Source: Sulfitobacter sp. S190
GTDB lineage: Bacteria > Pseudomonadota > Alphaproteobacteria > Rhodobacterales > Rhodobacteraceae
Assembly (NCBI RefSeq): GCF_025141935.1
Contig: NZ_CP081120.1
Span: forward strand, 1,922,001 to 1,986,000
Direction: 5' to 3'
Length of the DNA: 64,000 bases
The position numbers and the translations under genes were made by a program. Shown here one piece after another: positions 63,843-64,000 of the stretch. Positions within the stretch are counted from its first letter, which is position 1. Every line of letters begins with the position of its first letter. The notes beneath the pieces are model-generated. The model did no database searches and was not told the origin of the DNA. It was given only the letters and a program-made list of their open reading frames with translations.

Positions 63843-64000
63843 TCTTTAGTCCTCACATTTGGGCCAGTAGGCCCCTTTGGGTGCCTGCCCGCCACGCGAA
63901 CGCGAGGGGCAGAAAATGCCCCAAAAGGGGCGGCTCGTTACCCTTGCTTGCACAAGGTGGACAGCACAATCAAGCACTGGTCCGGATAAATCTGCGCCCC

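Noticed and set aside
1..64000. CRISPR arrays, insertion sequences, tRNA or rRNA genes
   Set aside because: No repeated spacers, terminal inverted repeats with transposase, or cloverleaf/rRNA sequence recognised on reading both strands.

Overview
The window reads as a chromosomal segment of a marine Rhodobacteraceae (Roseobacter-group) alphaproteobacterium. The evidence is a complete Rhodobacter-capsulatus-type gene transfer agent (GTA) cluster, the two-gap-gene locus, a PDH operon whose E1-beta carries its own lipoyl domain, an alphaproteobacterial SOS box (GAAC-N7-GAAC) at uvrA, and a GC-rich intergenic repeat typical of the group. I saw no rRNA, tRNA, CRISPR array, insertion sequence or integrase. 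No gap between genes is longer than about 300 bases.

Layout. 1-4.9 kb (minus): accessory genes and structural genes of a form II CO-dehydrogenase-like molybdenum hydroxylase (XdhC, a molybdopterin-binding protein, [2Fe-2S] subunit, and the large subunit cut by the window edge). 5.0-5.8 kb (plus): bolA, a 36-residue membrane-type micro-ORF and grxD, all overlapping by ATGA. 5.8-6.7 kb: zapA and a coiled-coil partner. 7.0-12.8 kb: transketolase and two GAPDH paralogues, interleaved with two tiny membrane-type ORFs and a DUF808 protein. 13.0-14.0 kb: coaD and a CBS-domain protein. 14.1-19.9 kb: a LysR regulator divergent from a valine/isobutyrate degradation set (mmsA, acyl-CoA dehydrogenase, 3-hydroxyisobutyryl-CoA hydrolase, mmsB). 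20.0-30.5 kb: uvrA, a sterol-desaturase-family enzyme, two MFS transporters, a methyltransferase, lpdA, DUF924 and queA. 30.5-40.2 kb: a large AsmA-like protein, bcp, DUF455, an M23 peptidase-bactofilin pair, two cyclophilins, pgk and ftsB. 40.4-44.2 kb: pdhABC. 44.3-45.1 kb: cysE.

45.2-59.6 kb (minus) is the GTA cluster, from the small and large terminases through portal, protease, capsid, connectors, tail tube, tape measure and baseplate to the 1310-residue megatron protein, plus one small gene coupled to its end. It has three non-coding gaps: before gp1, between gp2 and gp3, and between gp5 and gp6. Each has a hairpin at the end of the preceding gene followed by the 8-bp palindrome GCGTACGC. 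The first gap also has a good sigma70-type promoter with that palindrome in its spacer, then a second intrinsic-terminator hairpin before gp1. This suggests three separately controlled transcription units and possible attenuation, and it is the most interesting observation here. 59.8-64 kb: mltG, fabF, a DUF421 membrane protein, a GNAT acetyltransferase and acpP.

Metabolically, pdhABC and the distant lpdA share an almost identical inverted repeat just upstream of their starts, which suggests one regulator for the whole complex. The first gap gene carries sites resembling a LacI-family central-carbon operator, and the second starts under a perfect 20-bp palindrome. The mmsA promoter carries TTTGCA/TGCAAA half-sites. 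All calls rest on reading the sequence and on remembered family features; no database search was run.
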